NCBI RefSeq assembly: GCF_900101915.1
Contig: NZ_FNAL01000003.1
Location: 1 to 64,000 of the forward strand
Source of the DNA: Psychrobacter pacificensis
GTDB lineage: Bacteria; Pseudomonadota; Gammaproteobacteria; Pseudomonadales; Moraxellaceae
DNA length: 64,000 bases
Reading direction: 5' to 3'
Below, piece after piece: positions 29,427-38,071 of this stretch. Position 1 is the first letter of the stretch. Every line of letters starts with the position of its first letter. Made by a program: the position numbers and the translations under genes. Below the pieces are notes generated by a model, which saw only the letters and a list, made by a program, of their open reading frames with translations, was not told the DNA's origin and did no database searches.

Positions 29427-29969
29427 ATGAATAAGCGCAGTATGTCCGTTCTATTGGTCGCTGTTATCGTCTTGCTGTCAGGCTGTGATCCGTCTGCGCA
29501 AGATCCAAATGTTCTTATGTCCGAGCACCAACAAGATCCGATTGAAGCGTTAGAGGTGACCTCCGATGTAGATCGTAGCGAGTTTAATTACAAAGAAACC
29601 TTTTATGTACCGATTTATTCTGATATCTATACCGATAGAGACAATCGCAAAGTACTACTGTCAGCAACGCTGAGTGTGCGCAATACCACGCTGAAAAAAT
29701 CACTGTATATTAATAAAATTGATTATTATGATACGGATGGGGCATTGGTAAAGTCGTATCTAAGCAAACCCATCGAGCTATCAGCGATGGCCACGCTCAA
29801 CTACATCGTCGAAAAAGAAGAAGATAAAGGCGGGTCGGGTGCTAACTTCATTATCGAGGTTGAAGGTGTCGATGAAACCGTCAGACCAGTGATTGAGGCG
29901 GTCATGATTGGGAATTTTAGTAATAAAGGATTTGCCTTTAGTACAGAAGGTACGCCAGTAATACATTAA
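29427..29969 (+). CDS. DUF3124 lipoprotein
   Basis: 180 residues. Signal peptide MNKRSMSVLLVAVIVLLSGC with lipobox LLSGC. The mature part (YVPIYSDIYTDRDNRKVLLSATLSVRNT and LYINKIDYYDTDGALVKSYL) matches DUF3124, a beta-sandwich found on exported lipoproteins. No activity is known. It follows ktrA by 43 bases on the same strand, so it may be co-transcribed, with no evident functional link. Confidence 0.85.
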   Translation: MNKRSMSVLLVAVIVLLSGCDPSAQDPNVLMSEHQQDPIEALEVTSDVDRSEFNYKETFYVPIYSDIYTDRDNRKVLLSATLSVRNTTLKKSLYINKIDYYDTDGALVKSYLSKPIELSAMATLNYIVEKEEDKGGSGANFIIEVEGVDETVRPVIEAVMIGNFSNKGFAFSTEGTPVIH

Positions 29970-30036
29970 AGGAATGTATTCAGTGAAGTAATAAATAACA
30001 AGGAAAGTTTAATTTAATTCAATTCAAGGAAGCGTT

Positions 30037-30450
30037 ATGTCTGCAACCAAAGAAGAAATCAGCGCCTTTATGGCGTTAGAGTTTCCACAAACCAAATGCA
30101 TCGTCGAAGCAGTCAGTGAAAATGGTGCGACTTTATCACACGAGATTGGCATCGATGAGCTACGTCCTGGTGGCACAGTGTCAGGACCTGTCATGATGGC
30201 CGTCGCTGACGTCGCCATCTATGTTGCGATACTCGGGAAAATCGGTATCGTGCCATTGACAGTGACGACGAGTCTGACTATCAATTTTTTGCGTAAACCA
30301 TCAGCAGATGCACGTATTATCGCTGAATGTACCTTACTCAAAGTAGGGCGAGCCTTAATAGTGGGCGAGGTCTCTCTGTATTCAGAAGGCTCAGACGATG
30401 TCGTGGCTCATGTCGTCGGCACCTATTCTGTACCGCCCAAGCGTATCTAA
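30037..30450 (+). CDS. PaaI-type thioesterase (hot-dog fold)
   Basis: 137 residues. LRPGGTVSGPVMMAVADVAIYVAILGKIG is the hot-dog helix with the usual acidic residue (D). VTTSLTINFLRKPSADARIIAECTLLKVGRALIVGEVSLYSEG is the sheet typical of PaaI/YbgC-like thioesterases. It hydrolyses acyl-CoA or aryl-CoA thioesters. Substrate is not predictable. AAGGAAG precedes the ATG. Confidence 0.87.
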   Translation: MSATKEEISAFMALEFPQTKCIVEAVSENGATLSHEIGIDELRPGGTVSGPVMMAVADVAIYVAILGKIGIVPLTVTTSLTINFLRKPSADARIIAECTLLKVGRALIVGEVSLYSEGSDDVVAHVVGTYSVPPKRI

Positions 30451-30496
30451 AACGCTATGTAAGCGCTTGGGTACGTTATAAGATAGCGAGCGTCTT

Positions 30497-31356
30497 CTAA
30501 TCGCTCGGGTCTGACCCTGGTGGAAAATCATGGCGTAGCTGCGCCACATTAGCAGTCGTAACCGTGTCAGTGAAATTGTTCAAATCGCTATGTACGTACT
30601 GTGTAACGGCTGCTATTTGTGCATCATTCATCATACTATGGAACGATGGTATCCCGCGCAGACCATTTATTAACACCCTAATAATATAGTATTTCGATTG
30701 CATTTTACTGTTGTTGGCCAGCGACGGATAGTAGCCAGCGCCGTATGCACCGTCACCTTTTTGCATATGGCAACCTGCACAAGAGTCGTCATAGCGTTTT
30801 TTGAGTCCTGCGCGGTTTTCGGTAGAGGGCACGTTGATGACATTCCATGCCAGCATTAAGCTACGGATATTCAACGGGAAAGGCAGGTGTGTGGTTTTTT
30901 TCAGGGGGGTTGTCTACGATAGGTACGGTCTGAAAATAAGCAAATAATGCACTGACATCGTCATCTGTCAGGCCATGATAGGACGGGTAAGGCATCGCAG
31001 GATAAATCTGATGATTTGGCGCCCGACCTTTGCGTAAGGCTTTTTTAAAATCGGCCTCATTATAGTTGCCAATACCATAGCGCGTCGATGGTGTGATATT
31101 GGTCGAGTAGATATTGCCAATCGCCGTATCAATCGGCACGCCGCCACTATAGTCTTCACGGTGGCAGGTCATACAGTCAGCGGTAAGCGCTGCGGTTGGC
31201 AAGCGCACTATTAGCGGGGCTGACATTTGGTAGGGTTATTCTGTTAGGCAAAGTGTCCATTGGCAAACTGACCGCCTCTGCCATCGCAGCGGTAGAGAGT
31301 ACGCTAAGTCCAAATATCAATGTCAATGCTGGCATAACGGCACAAAGTGGTTTCAT
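30497..31356 (-). pseudogene. Membrane-associated cytochrome c subunit, frameshifted and internally deleted
   Basis: The pieces in three frames join to an exported cytochrome c. Residues from the ATG at 31356 form a signal peptide (LTLIFGLSVLSTAAMAEA). Heme site one is CMTCH, followed by IYSTNITPSTRYGIGNY and IYPAMPYPSYHGLTDDDVSALFAYFQTVPIV. Heme site two is CAGCHMQKGDGAYGAGYYPSLANNS. These are signatures of the cytochrome subunit of gluconate/alcohol dehydrogenases, which usually has three hemes. The middle heme domain is missing, because NIRSLMLAWN leads straight to the third. Frames change near 31190 and at the GGG run 30876-30878, where deleting one base restores FPLNIRSL. Confidence 0.82.
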
Positions 31357-31460
31357 AACGTCCTTATAGTGCTGATAAATCATCCCTCATCGCTCATCCT
31401 AATATGCCTGCAATTCGCCAGTCGTGTCTAGCAAAATAACGCAACGTGATATCTATCATT

Positions 31461-32255
31461 CTAAGTGCTTGAGGTTTCAGTACCAAGCAAGCTAGTGGCT
31501 GTGTCGGCATATTTTTTACTGGCGCTTTTGGCTTTTGCCTTTATCGAATCTTTAAAGAATAGCGTCGCAAGCGCACACGCTATCGTCAGTGATAGCAGCA
31601 TCGAGACCAAAGTATGACTAAAAAAATGATCGCCAAATAGCATTTTATACAGCCCCATGCTCCAGCCTAAGAGCGTGACTATTTTTAGTATTTGATAACG
31701 GTGCTTTTTGAGTGTTGGCAAAAAAGCCAATCCATATAAGGAGAATCCTGCGCTGGCGTGAGCGGCAGGAAAACATTTGGCAGGCGTTGCGGCAACCATG
31801 TTTTGCCACAGATTGAGATAAGGCAACTCACCGCCAAAAATTACCAAGTCATTCGGGCAGCTCACATGGGTGACGCCTTTTAATGTGGCAATGGTAGCCG
31901 GTACAATCGCTAATACCAGCAGTAGATAGCCGATCTCCCGAATTGGTAAAGGAAGCAGAAATTTATCGAATTTACGGCGATGCTGTGAGGCAAGGTCGGG
32001 CAAAGGTTGTTGATATTTTATAATTAACACTGCTATGAGGTAGACCGCCAGTAGGATCAGTAGGGCTTTGGGCAAATCATAAAAGATAAACGCATAAGGC
32101 TGCGCGCCTTTTTCTAGTAGCCAGTGTCCATGGCTATAAAAAAGCTCACTGATGCGTATGTCTAACTGACTATGTTCAAACACCAACGTAGCGAGGATGG
32201 TCAAACACAGTAATTTTAGCCAGTCCCAAGCCATTGAGTGGTTTTCTAAAGTCAT
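31461..32255 (-). CDS. PAP2-family phosphatase
   Basis: 264 residues from the ATG at 32255 (AGAGG just upstream), a six-helix membrane protein. PAP2 phosphatase motifs: KCFPAAHASAGFSLYG contains the SxxH-type motif 2 (AAHASAG), and GDHFFSHTLVSMLLS contains the H...D/H motif 3. The acid-box motif 1 is weak. Such enzymes remove phosphate from lipids such as lipid A or undecaprenyl pyrophosphate. A PAP2 gene sits next to mcr/eptA-type genes in related bacteria, and here it lies in the same block as dgkA, a two-component system and eptA. Confidence 0.86.
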   Translation of the reverse strand: MTLENHSMAWDWLKLLCLTILATLVFEHSQLDIRISELFYSHGHWLLEKGAQPYAFIFYDLPKALLILLAVYLIAVLIIKYQQPLPDLASQHRRKFDKFLLPLPIREIGYLLLVLAIVPATIATLKGVTHVSCPNDLVIFGGELPYLNLWQNMVAATPAKCFPAAHASAGFSLYGLAFLPTLKKHRYQILKIVTLLGWSMGLYKMLFGDHFFSHTLVSMLLSLTIACALATLFFKDSIKAKAKSASKKYADTATSLLGTETSST

Positions 32256-32347
32256 GGATACCTCTGGCAATGTATAGTAAGTAAGAACGTATAATAAATA
32301 GGATAGCTTCTAGCGTGATTATTGATCAGTGCCTGTGATAGATGTCT

Positions 32348-32818
32348 TTATAAAAAGACAGACAACGCCATGAGCCATAAAATTGTTAATAGACATAACG
32401 ACACGAACTGCGCCGCCGAGCCAACATCTTTTGCGATTTTTGCGAGTGGATGCTTGGCGGTTGATGTGTGATCGACGCAAGCTTCGATACCCGTGTTAAT
32501 CAGCTCAACAATTAAAGATAAAAAAGACGCGAGCACTAGCATCATTTTTATACCAAGCGTAAAAGGCATCATAATGACAGCGGCAAGCAGGACAACATTG
32601 AGCCACACGACTTGTCGAAAAGCCGCCTCAAATTTGTATGCTGCCTTAAATCCGTCCATTGAATAGCCAGCAGCTTTTATAATTCGGTAAAAGCCCGTTT
32701 TGCCTTTTGCGCTTTCTGCAAAGCTATCAGGCGTGAGCGCACTGTGATGTGCTGCCTGCTTGATAGAGCAATGCTTGGCTGACTCGTCTTCAAGATTAAT
32801 AGGAGTAATTTTATTCAT
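32348..32818 (-). CDS. dgkA: Diacylglycerol kinase DgkA
   Basis: 156 residues with an extended N-terminus of about 45 residues and then the DgkA core: GFYRIIKAAGYSMDGFKAAYKFEAAFRQ and LIVELINTGIEACVDH (catalytic ELINTAIE motif). Three membrane helices. It phosphorylates diacylglycerol released during phosphoethanolamine transfer. This makes good sense beside eptA, whose reaction yields diacylglycerol from phosphatidylethanolamine. No strong ribosome site is visible. Confidence 0.92.
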   Translation of the reverse strand: MNKITPINLEDESAKHCSIKQAAHHSALTPDSFAESAKGKTGFYRIIKAAGYSMDGFKAAYKFEAAFRQVVWLNVVLLAAVIMMPFTLGIKMMLVLASFLSLIVELINTGIEACVDHTSTAKHPLAKIAKDVGSAAQFVSLCLLTILWLMALSVFL

Positions 32819-33057
32819 ATAGAATTCTTAATGATCTATTAATATCAAGATGCGCTTTCGGTTTTGCGTGACCAAAAAAACAGTCAAGCAAAGTCGATAT
32901 AGCCTAAGTATAAGACGAGCGAGATTAAGAAAACGTTAAGAGCGTAAGCAGGAATGAGAATAAAGAATGATTCGGACAAATGGCACAAATGGCATTGCCC
33001 GCCAGTTCAGTGGGCAACGGTTAAATAGAAATTGTGGTGATAGTAAGCGAAGTACGG

Positions 33058-34485
33058 TTATTTATAATAAATAATAAAAGTGCTGCCGCCAGACGGATTG
33101 GCTTGATGGGTCAGCTGCCAGCCCATATGAGACATGATGCGTTGTACGATACTTAGCCCCAAACCTGAGCCTTCAACCTTGTGATTGATATCATTTTCTG
33201 GTGACAAGGCTGTGCCTGTACCCTCGTCTTGATAGTCATGAGTTAGGCGCTCAAAGCGCTCATACAGCAGCGGCATCATCGCCTCAGGAATCCCAAGACC
33301 AGTATCAGTTACCATGATTTTTTCGTCATCGATAGTGACGGTGACTTCGCCATCATCGGTATACTGAAACGCATTTTTTATCAAATTGCCGAGTGCCATT
33401 TTTAATAGCTCAGGACGCACATAGGCGCTATATTCTTGCTCAGCGACTATTTGACACGTGACCGTTTTATAGCGCAGCAAATAGGTCAATCGCTGCACCT
33501 CGGCTAAGGCAATGCTATTGATAGAAGTTTGCGGTGCATCTAGCTTTTCAGGGGCGCGCGAAAGTAAGAGCAGGGCGGTGATAATCTCAGAGGTCTCACG
33601 GGCGGTAGTGCCAATCCGATTGGTAAACTCGTTCAGATGACTGTCTGCTGGTAATTGCGAGGCCAGCACTTCAAAGGCACCCATGATGATGGTTAAGGGC
33701 GTGCGCAGCTCATGGCTGACATCACCAGTAAACAGTTGCTCGCGCTTTAGATACTGCTCAAGTTTATGGTTTTTTTCATCGATAGCTCGCGCCAATACGC
33801 CCACCTCAGAGGGCAAGTGCGTGAGTTCCGTTAGGTTGCTATGATCCGTTTCGACGGCTTTTTTTAAATCGAGTAAAGGCTTGATGATTTGTTTGGAGGA
33901 CAAATGAGAGAATATGGCAGCGATAAGCAAACTTAAAATGACCGCCACTTTTAGTGTATCCGCAAATATATCTTCTAAGTTTTCAAAGATTTCTAAAACA
34001 GGGTAGTGACTCATCACCATCTCAACCCCTTCCAAGTACGTCAAAATGTAAGTCTGATTGTCTTGTTGATAGGCGAAAAAATGAAGGTTGCCGTGGGTTT
34101 TGCCAGACTCACCGTCTATAGTGACAGACTTCTCTTGCACCGTTGCCGTTGCTGTTATTTGCAGGTTGGTAGGGGCACTATCGTAGCGATAGATCTTGAT
34201 GCCTGGGTCGGCAGTATAAATAGAGCGATCACCGTACTTTTCTTGGCTGATATCAAGCTGCTGCAACAGCCGACCCTTAACCAACTCTTGTTCTATTCTG
34301 CTCTCTGCGTACAGAAAAATATTGACGAAAGCCCCGCATAGCAACAGCGCGAATATAAAGTATGACAATCGAAACTTATTGGCTATCGAGTCTATATTAA
34401 ACATAGTAAAGAGGTACTTAATCGAAGGAGGCGGTTGATATAGTGCGTGATAGTAGACTGTATGAGGTGCTGCTCTCTCAGTCAT
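33058..34485 (-). CDS. Sensor histidine kinase (PmrB-like) of the eptA locus
   Basis: 475 residues. Two membrane helices at about 40-58 and 185-205 flank a periplasmic sensor region. A HAMP-like linker follows. The dimerisation motif is GDVSHELRTPLT with the phosphorylated His. The N box (NLIKNAFQY) and G box (VTDTGLGI, GSGLGLSIV) complete the kinase. The ATG at 34485 overlaps the response-regulator stop by 4 bases (ATGA), indicating coupled translation. The first 27 residues are odd, and MFNIDSIANK at 34404 is an alternative start. It likely responds to envelope stress and controls eptA. Confidence 0.88.
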   Translation of the reverse strand: MTERAAPHTVYYHALYQPPPSIKYLFTMFNIDSIANKFRLSYFIFALLLCGAFVNIFLYAESRIEQELVKGRLLQQLDISQEKYGDRSIYTADPGIKIYRYDSAPTNLQITATATVQEKSVTIDGESGKTHGNLHFFAYQQDNQTYILTYLEGVEMVMSHYPVLEIFENLEDIFADTLKVAVILSLLIAAIFSHLSSKQIIKPLLDLKKAVETDHSNLTELTHLPSEVGVLARAIDEKNHKLEQYLKREQLFTGDVSHELRTPLTIIMGAFEVLASQLPADSHLNEFTNRIGTTARETSEIITALLLLSRAPEKLDAPQTSINSIALAEVQRLTYLLRYKTVTCQIVAEQEYSAYVRPELLKMALGNLIKNAFQYTDDGEVTVTIDDEKIMVTDTGLGIPEAMMPLLYERFERLTHDYQDEGTGTALSPENDINHKVEGSGLGLSIVQRIMSHMGWQLTHQANPSGGSTFIIYYK

Positions 34486-35183
34486 ACTACCGCGTCTTCT
34501 GATTTATTGGGATCGATAATTTGATAACCCACACCAGGCACTGTCACTATCATGGTTTTGTCAAAGGGCTTGTCGACCTGCGCCCGCACGCTATGCATAT
34601 GAGTACGTAGCGCATCACTGCTCGGTATATCTAGACCCCAAACCTTTTCTTCAAGTTCAGTTTTGCTGACGACTCGCGGTGCGGCACTCATTAGGATATG
34701 TAATATCTTAAATCCAGTTGGGGTGAGCTTAATCGACTTTCCTTCGCGCATAATAGTATGCTCACTATTATTTAGCGATAGCGCGCCCACAGCGATACTG
34801 TGTACAAAATGTTCGTCCTCATGACGACGTATGAGTGCTTTGATACGGCACTCTAGCTCAATCAACGAAAATGGCTTGACCAAATAATCATCAGCACCGC
34901 TATCAAAGCCTGCCACTTTATCCAAAATCGTATCGCGAGCAGTGAGCATGAGGACAGGCGTTTTGTCATGCAATTCTTCTCTGAGTTTCTTACACAGCTT
35001 GGTGCCATCCATACCTGGTAGCATCACATCGAGCAATATCACATCATAATGATTGCTTGCGGCGAGCGTTAGCCCACTGTAACCATTATGTGCGTTGTCC
35101 AGCTCAAAGCCTTTTGGCTCAAAAAACGCATAAATATTGGCCACGATATCGGGGTTGTCTTCAATAACGAGTATCTTATACAT
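34482..35183 (-). CDS. OmpR-family response regulator of the eptA locus
   Basis: 233 residues. Receiver domain: acidic pair in VIEDNPDI, phospho-acceptor Asp in VILLDVMLPG (about residue 51), conserved Thr in LMLTARD and Lys in DYLVKPFS. The C-terminal winged helix is of the OmpR/PhoB type (LTPTGFKILHILM, then LRTHMHSVRAQVDKPF). It is encoded 74 bases after eptA and overlaps the kinase gene. It is likely to activate eptA, like PmrA, though no binding site was identified. Confidence 0.92.
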   Translation of the reverse strand: MYKILVIEDNPDIVANIYAFFEPKGFELDNAHNGYSGLTLAASNHYDVILLDVMLPGMDGTKLCKKLREELHDKTPVLMLTARDTILDKVAGFDSGADDYLVKPFSLIELECRIKALIRRHEDEHFVHSIAVGALSLNNSEHTIMREGKSIKLTPTGFKILHILMSAAPRVVSKTELEEKVWGLDIPSSDALRTHMHSVRAQVDKPFDKTMIVTVPGVGYQIIDPNKSEDAVV

Positions 35184-35257
35184 GATGTTAACCTAAAAAA
35201 TAGTGGCTACCTAAAAGATAGTGATGGCTTAAAGGATGGAGCAATATAAAAATGGAT

Positions 35258-36961
35258 TTAGTTATTCACTTTAAAAAAGGTTGGCGCGCCTTTGACCGCA
35301 TCAGTCGTGATGCCAAAAAAGCTAAGCAACGTCGGCGTAATAAAATCATGTGACACGGGCTGACTGCTCATACTAGAGATACTATCCGCATCGATGTTAT
35401 TGCTGTCTGGTGACCAAATGACTGCGGGCACGTGCTTTTGAGTATCCGGGGCAAACTTATAGGGCAGACCATGCAAATAAATATTATTTTCACCAAGACT
35501 CTCGCCATGATCGCTCATATAAACCATGACTACATCATAATTTTGTTCGTAAGTTTTTAGGGTATCGATCACGTTATTCAAAAAGTAGTCGGTGTACAGA
35601 ATCGCATTGTCATAGCCATTGATCAAAGACTGGGTATCACATTTTGACAGCTCATTGGTCATACAGACAGGTTTGTACGTTTCAAATTCTTTAGGGTAGC
35701 GCTGGTAATAAGCGGGGCCATGGTTGCCCATTTGGTGTAACAAAATAAGCATGTCTTTAGGCGTCTCTTTCGGTGAGCTGCCTGACTTAACCAGTTTATC
35801 AAAACCATCAAGCATACCAATATCTCGGCATTCAACATCGCAGTTCGGATTGGTATCAGCCGTTTTGTAGTCCTCAAAAGTGACACGATCAGCCACACCT
35901 TTAGAGCTAGAGTTGTTGTCTCGCCACACGACATTGACCCCTTGCTTGCTGAGCGTATCGAGTACGTTTTCATTGTACTTGGCGGTATCGATATCATAAT
36001 TTTCCCGATTTGCATAACTGAACATGCAGGGCACTGAGTAGGCAGTCGAAGTGCCACAAGAGACGGCATCTTTAAAGCTATAAAGGTTTGATTGCTTTGA
36101 GAGTAGTGGCGTGGTATTGCGTGTATAGCCGTTTAAACCAAAGTGATCAGCGCGAGCCGTTTCGCCAACGACGAACACCATGAGCTTGGGTTTTGCAGCG
36201 CTGCTGTTTGTAGTGCTACTGGTAGGAGCGACGCGCTTTGCATCTGTCGCATGTAGGGTGAAAGTATCAGGATGGCCCAGCTCATTGACATAGTTTTCGC
36301 CAAGTTTGATGGTAGAGTAAATAGGCGTGATTGGGTTGGCATATGAGCGCACCTCTTTATGCTGACGAAAGAAGCTGGCGTACTGGTCACCAAAGGGTAA
36401 AAGACACGCCGCGATAACTGCGATAGACAATATCAAGGTAGCTGTCTTTTGTAGAATACTGCGTTGCCAAGTAAAGCGTTTTAGACGAATTTTGCTAATG
36501 ATAACTGCTGGCAACACGCTCAGTAGCAGCACCCGAATGACCATACTAGGGGCAAACAATCCCATCGCCTCTGCTTGATCGGTCTCCAGACTATTGATCA
36601 GCATGTTGGTGTCAAATATCGTCCCGTAAGCATCGGTAAAATAACCGCAGATGGCAGCAGTGATCAGTAGCGCAATCAATACTGGTTTGGCAATCGGACG
36701 ATAGCAAAGCAGTTGTAATACCAGCCACATCAGTCCAAACAACAAGCCAGTAATAGACAGTATAAAGCCGACGTTTTTGCTAAATGGATAGACATCTAGC
36801 ACCTGCTCAAAAAAGCCAATATTGGCAGTCGCCACCAAATATAAGGCAACAATGATAATAAGATAACTGAGATTTACCTCATGATCGTAGAGCTGACTCA
36901 GATAGCTGTTTTTTTTATTGGCTTTAGGCGCATCGATTTTGGCAGTTTGAGATATTGACAT
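35258..36961 (-). CDS. eptA: MCR-like lipid A phosphoethanolamine transferase
   Basis: 567 residues from the ATG at 36961. Five N-terminal membrane helices (to about residue 200) and a periplasmic alkaline-phosphatase-fold domain. Metal and catalytic residues: Glu in FVVGETARADHFG, nucleophile Thr in SCGTSTAYSVPCMF, Asp-His in YMSDHGES and His in YLHGLPYKF. Cysteine pairs for three disulfides (SCG...PCM, NCDVEC, VCMTNELSKC) match those known in MCR-1. It adds phosphoethanolamine to lipid A, lowering its charge and binding of cationic peptides. It is chromosomal, followed by its two-component system, dgkA and PAP2. Confidence 0.93.
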   Translation of the reverse strand: MSISQTAKIDAPKANKKNSYLSQLYDHEVNLSYLIIIVALYLVATANIGFFEQVLDVYPFSKNVGFILSITGLLFGLMWLVLQLLCYRPIAKPVLIALLITAAICGYFTDAYGTIFDTNMLINSLETDQAEAMGLFAPSMVIRVLLLSVLPAVIISKIRLKRFTWQRSILQKTATLILSIAVIAACLLPFGDQYASFFRQHKEVRSYANPITPIYSTIKLGENYVNELGHPDTFTLHATDAKRVAPTSSTTNSSAAKPKLMVFVVGETARADHFGLNGYTRNTTPLLSKQSNLYSFKDAVSCGTSTAYSVPCMFSYANRENYDIDTAKYNENVLDTLSKQGVNVVWRDNNSSSKGVADRVTFEDYKTADTNPNCDVECRDIGMLDGFDKLVKSGSSPKETPKDMLILLHQMGNHGPAYYQRYPKEFETYKPVCMTNELSKCDTQSLINGYDNAILYTDYFLNNVIDTLKTYEQNYDVVMVYMSDHGESLGENNIYLHGLPYKFAPDTQKHVPAVIWSPDSNNIDADSISSMSSQPVSHDFITPTLLSFFGITTDAVKGAPTFFKVNN

Positions 36962-37143
36962 ATAAATACTTCTCAACAGAATGGTAGGAAACGTCATTCC
37001 TTACCATAACAAGTGTGCTGTTAAGAAGATGTTAAGGTGGCAGCTTTGATGCTGATCCTGATGCTGATGCTGATGCTAGTTTGCGAGGTGTTGAGTGATT
37101 TATATAAAATTTTACGGAAAAATTTCATAGATATTCAAATTAT

Positions 37144-37791
37144 TCAGGATTCATGATTCATGATTGCTTTTAACTCAGACTGATTCTTTATGGTAATAAA
37201 ACCATAGTGCATATCTATGAATTCCTGTTTTTGCCAAGACTGAATGATTTTATTGATGGTTTGTCGGGTGGTACCGAGCATAAAGCCAAGCTCTTCTTGC
37301 GACAAGCGTAAGTCTATTTTGATATCGTCACCCATCTGCTTGCCATAAGTACCGATGAATCCCATGAGCATGCTCGCCAGTCGCGCCGATATATTGAGTG
37401 AGGTGGCATCATCAATCCAATCAAAGGCTCTACGAATACGCGCACAAGTGATGAGCGCGAGGTGCTTGTATAAAATTGGATACTGTTGCGCCGTTTGAAT
37501 CACCACCTTTCTGGGGATAGAAATCAACGTAACCTTATTAATCGTCCATGCATCGTGGGTGCGAGGATTATCATCTATGATAGATATCTCACCAAACCAT
37601 TCGCCACTAGATAGGTGAGCGAGGGTCATGGCATTGCCGCTAGTGCTCACATTGCAGACTCTAATCGTACCCGATACGACAAAGTGCAGCGCCGCATCAT
37701 CATTGTCACCAATAGCATGAATCATTTGGCTTTTTTGGTATACCTTTAGCACAGCGTTATACGCTAGTAGCGCTTGCACGTCGGTTGGCAA
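37144..37791 (-). CDS. Crp/Fnr-family regulator with a disrupted 5' end
   Basis: 215 residues from a TTG at 37791. Cyclic-nucleotide-binding fold (HFVVSGTIRVCNVS, then LSSGEWFGEISIIDDNPRTHDA) and C-terminal HTH (LSQEELGFMLGTTRQTINKIIQSWQKQEFI). There is no Fnr cysteine cluster. In-frame DNA upstream of the TTG still encodes PAFNDPWFADLP, the normal N-terminal start of this family, but is cut off by TGA at 37825-37827. An ATG (37842) lies five codons before that stop. Either the TTG is used and the protein is about 12 residues short, or the gene is a recent pseudogene. Confidence 0.75.
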   Translation of the reverse strand: MPTDVQALLAYNAVLKVYQKSQMIHAIGDNDDAALHFVVSGTIRVCNVSTSGNAMTLAHLSSGEWFGEISIIDDNPRTHDAWTINKVTLISIPRKVVIQTAQQYPILYKHLALITCARIRRAFDWIDDATSLNISARLASMLMGFIGTYGKQMGDDIKIDLRLSQEELGFMLGTTRQTINKIIQSWQKQEFIDMHYGFITIKNQSELKAIMNHES

Positions 37792-38071
37792 GTCAGCAAA
37801 CCAAGGGTCGTTAAACGCAGGGCATCAAACGGTGCGCTGCATTTTTTTGTTTTATAAATACCTCAAAACTCCTATCGTTCAACCTCTCTCATTCTCCGTT
37901 TTTACAAGCCTTTTTCAATAGTCCAACTTTTATTAACCAGTATCTTCTTTGTCATCATATGTTCACAACTCGGCCGTATTCTTATGCCCATTATAAATAG
38001 TTGCTGTGTGTCACAGAGATTGATATCCATTAAGCGATTCATTGATAGCAGTTGATGCGTAGATAAAAGGT

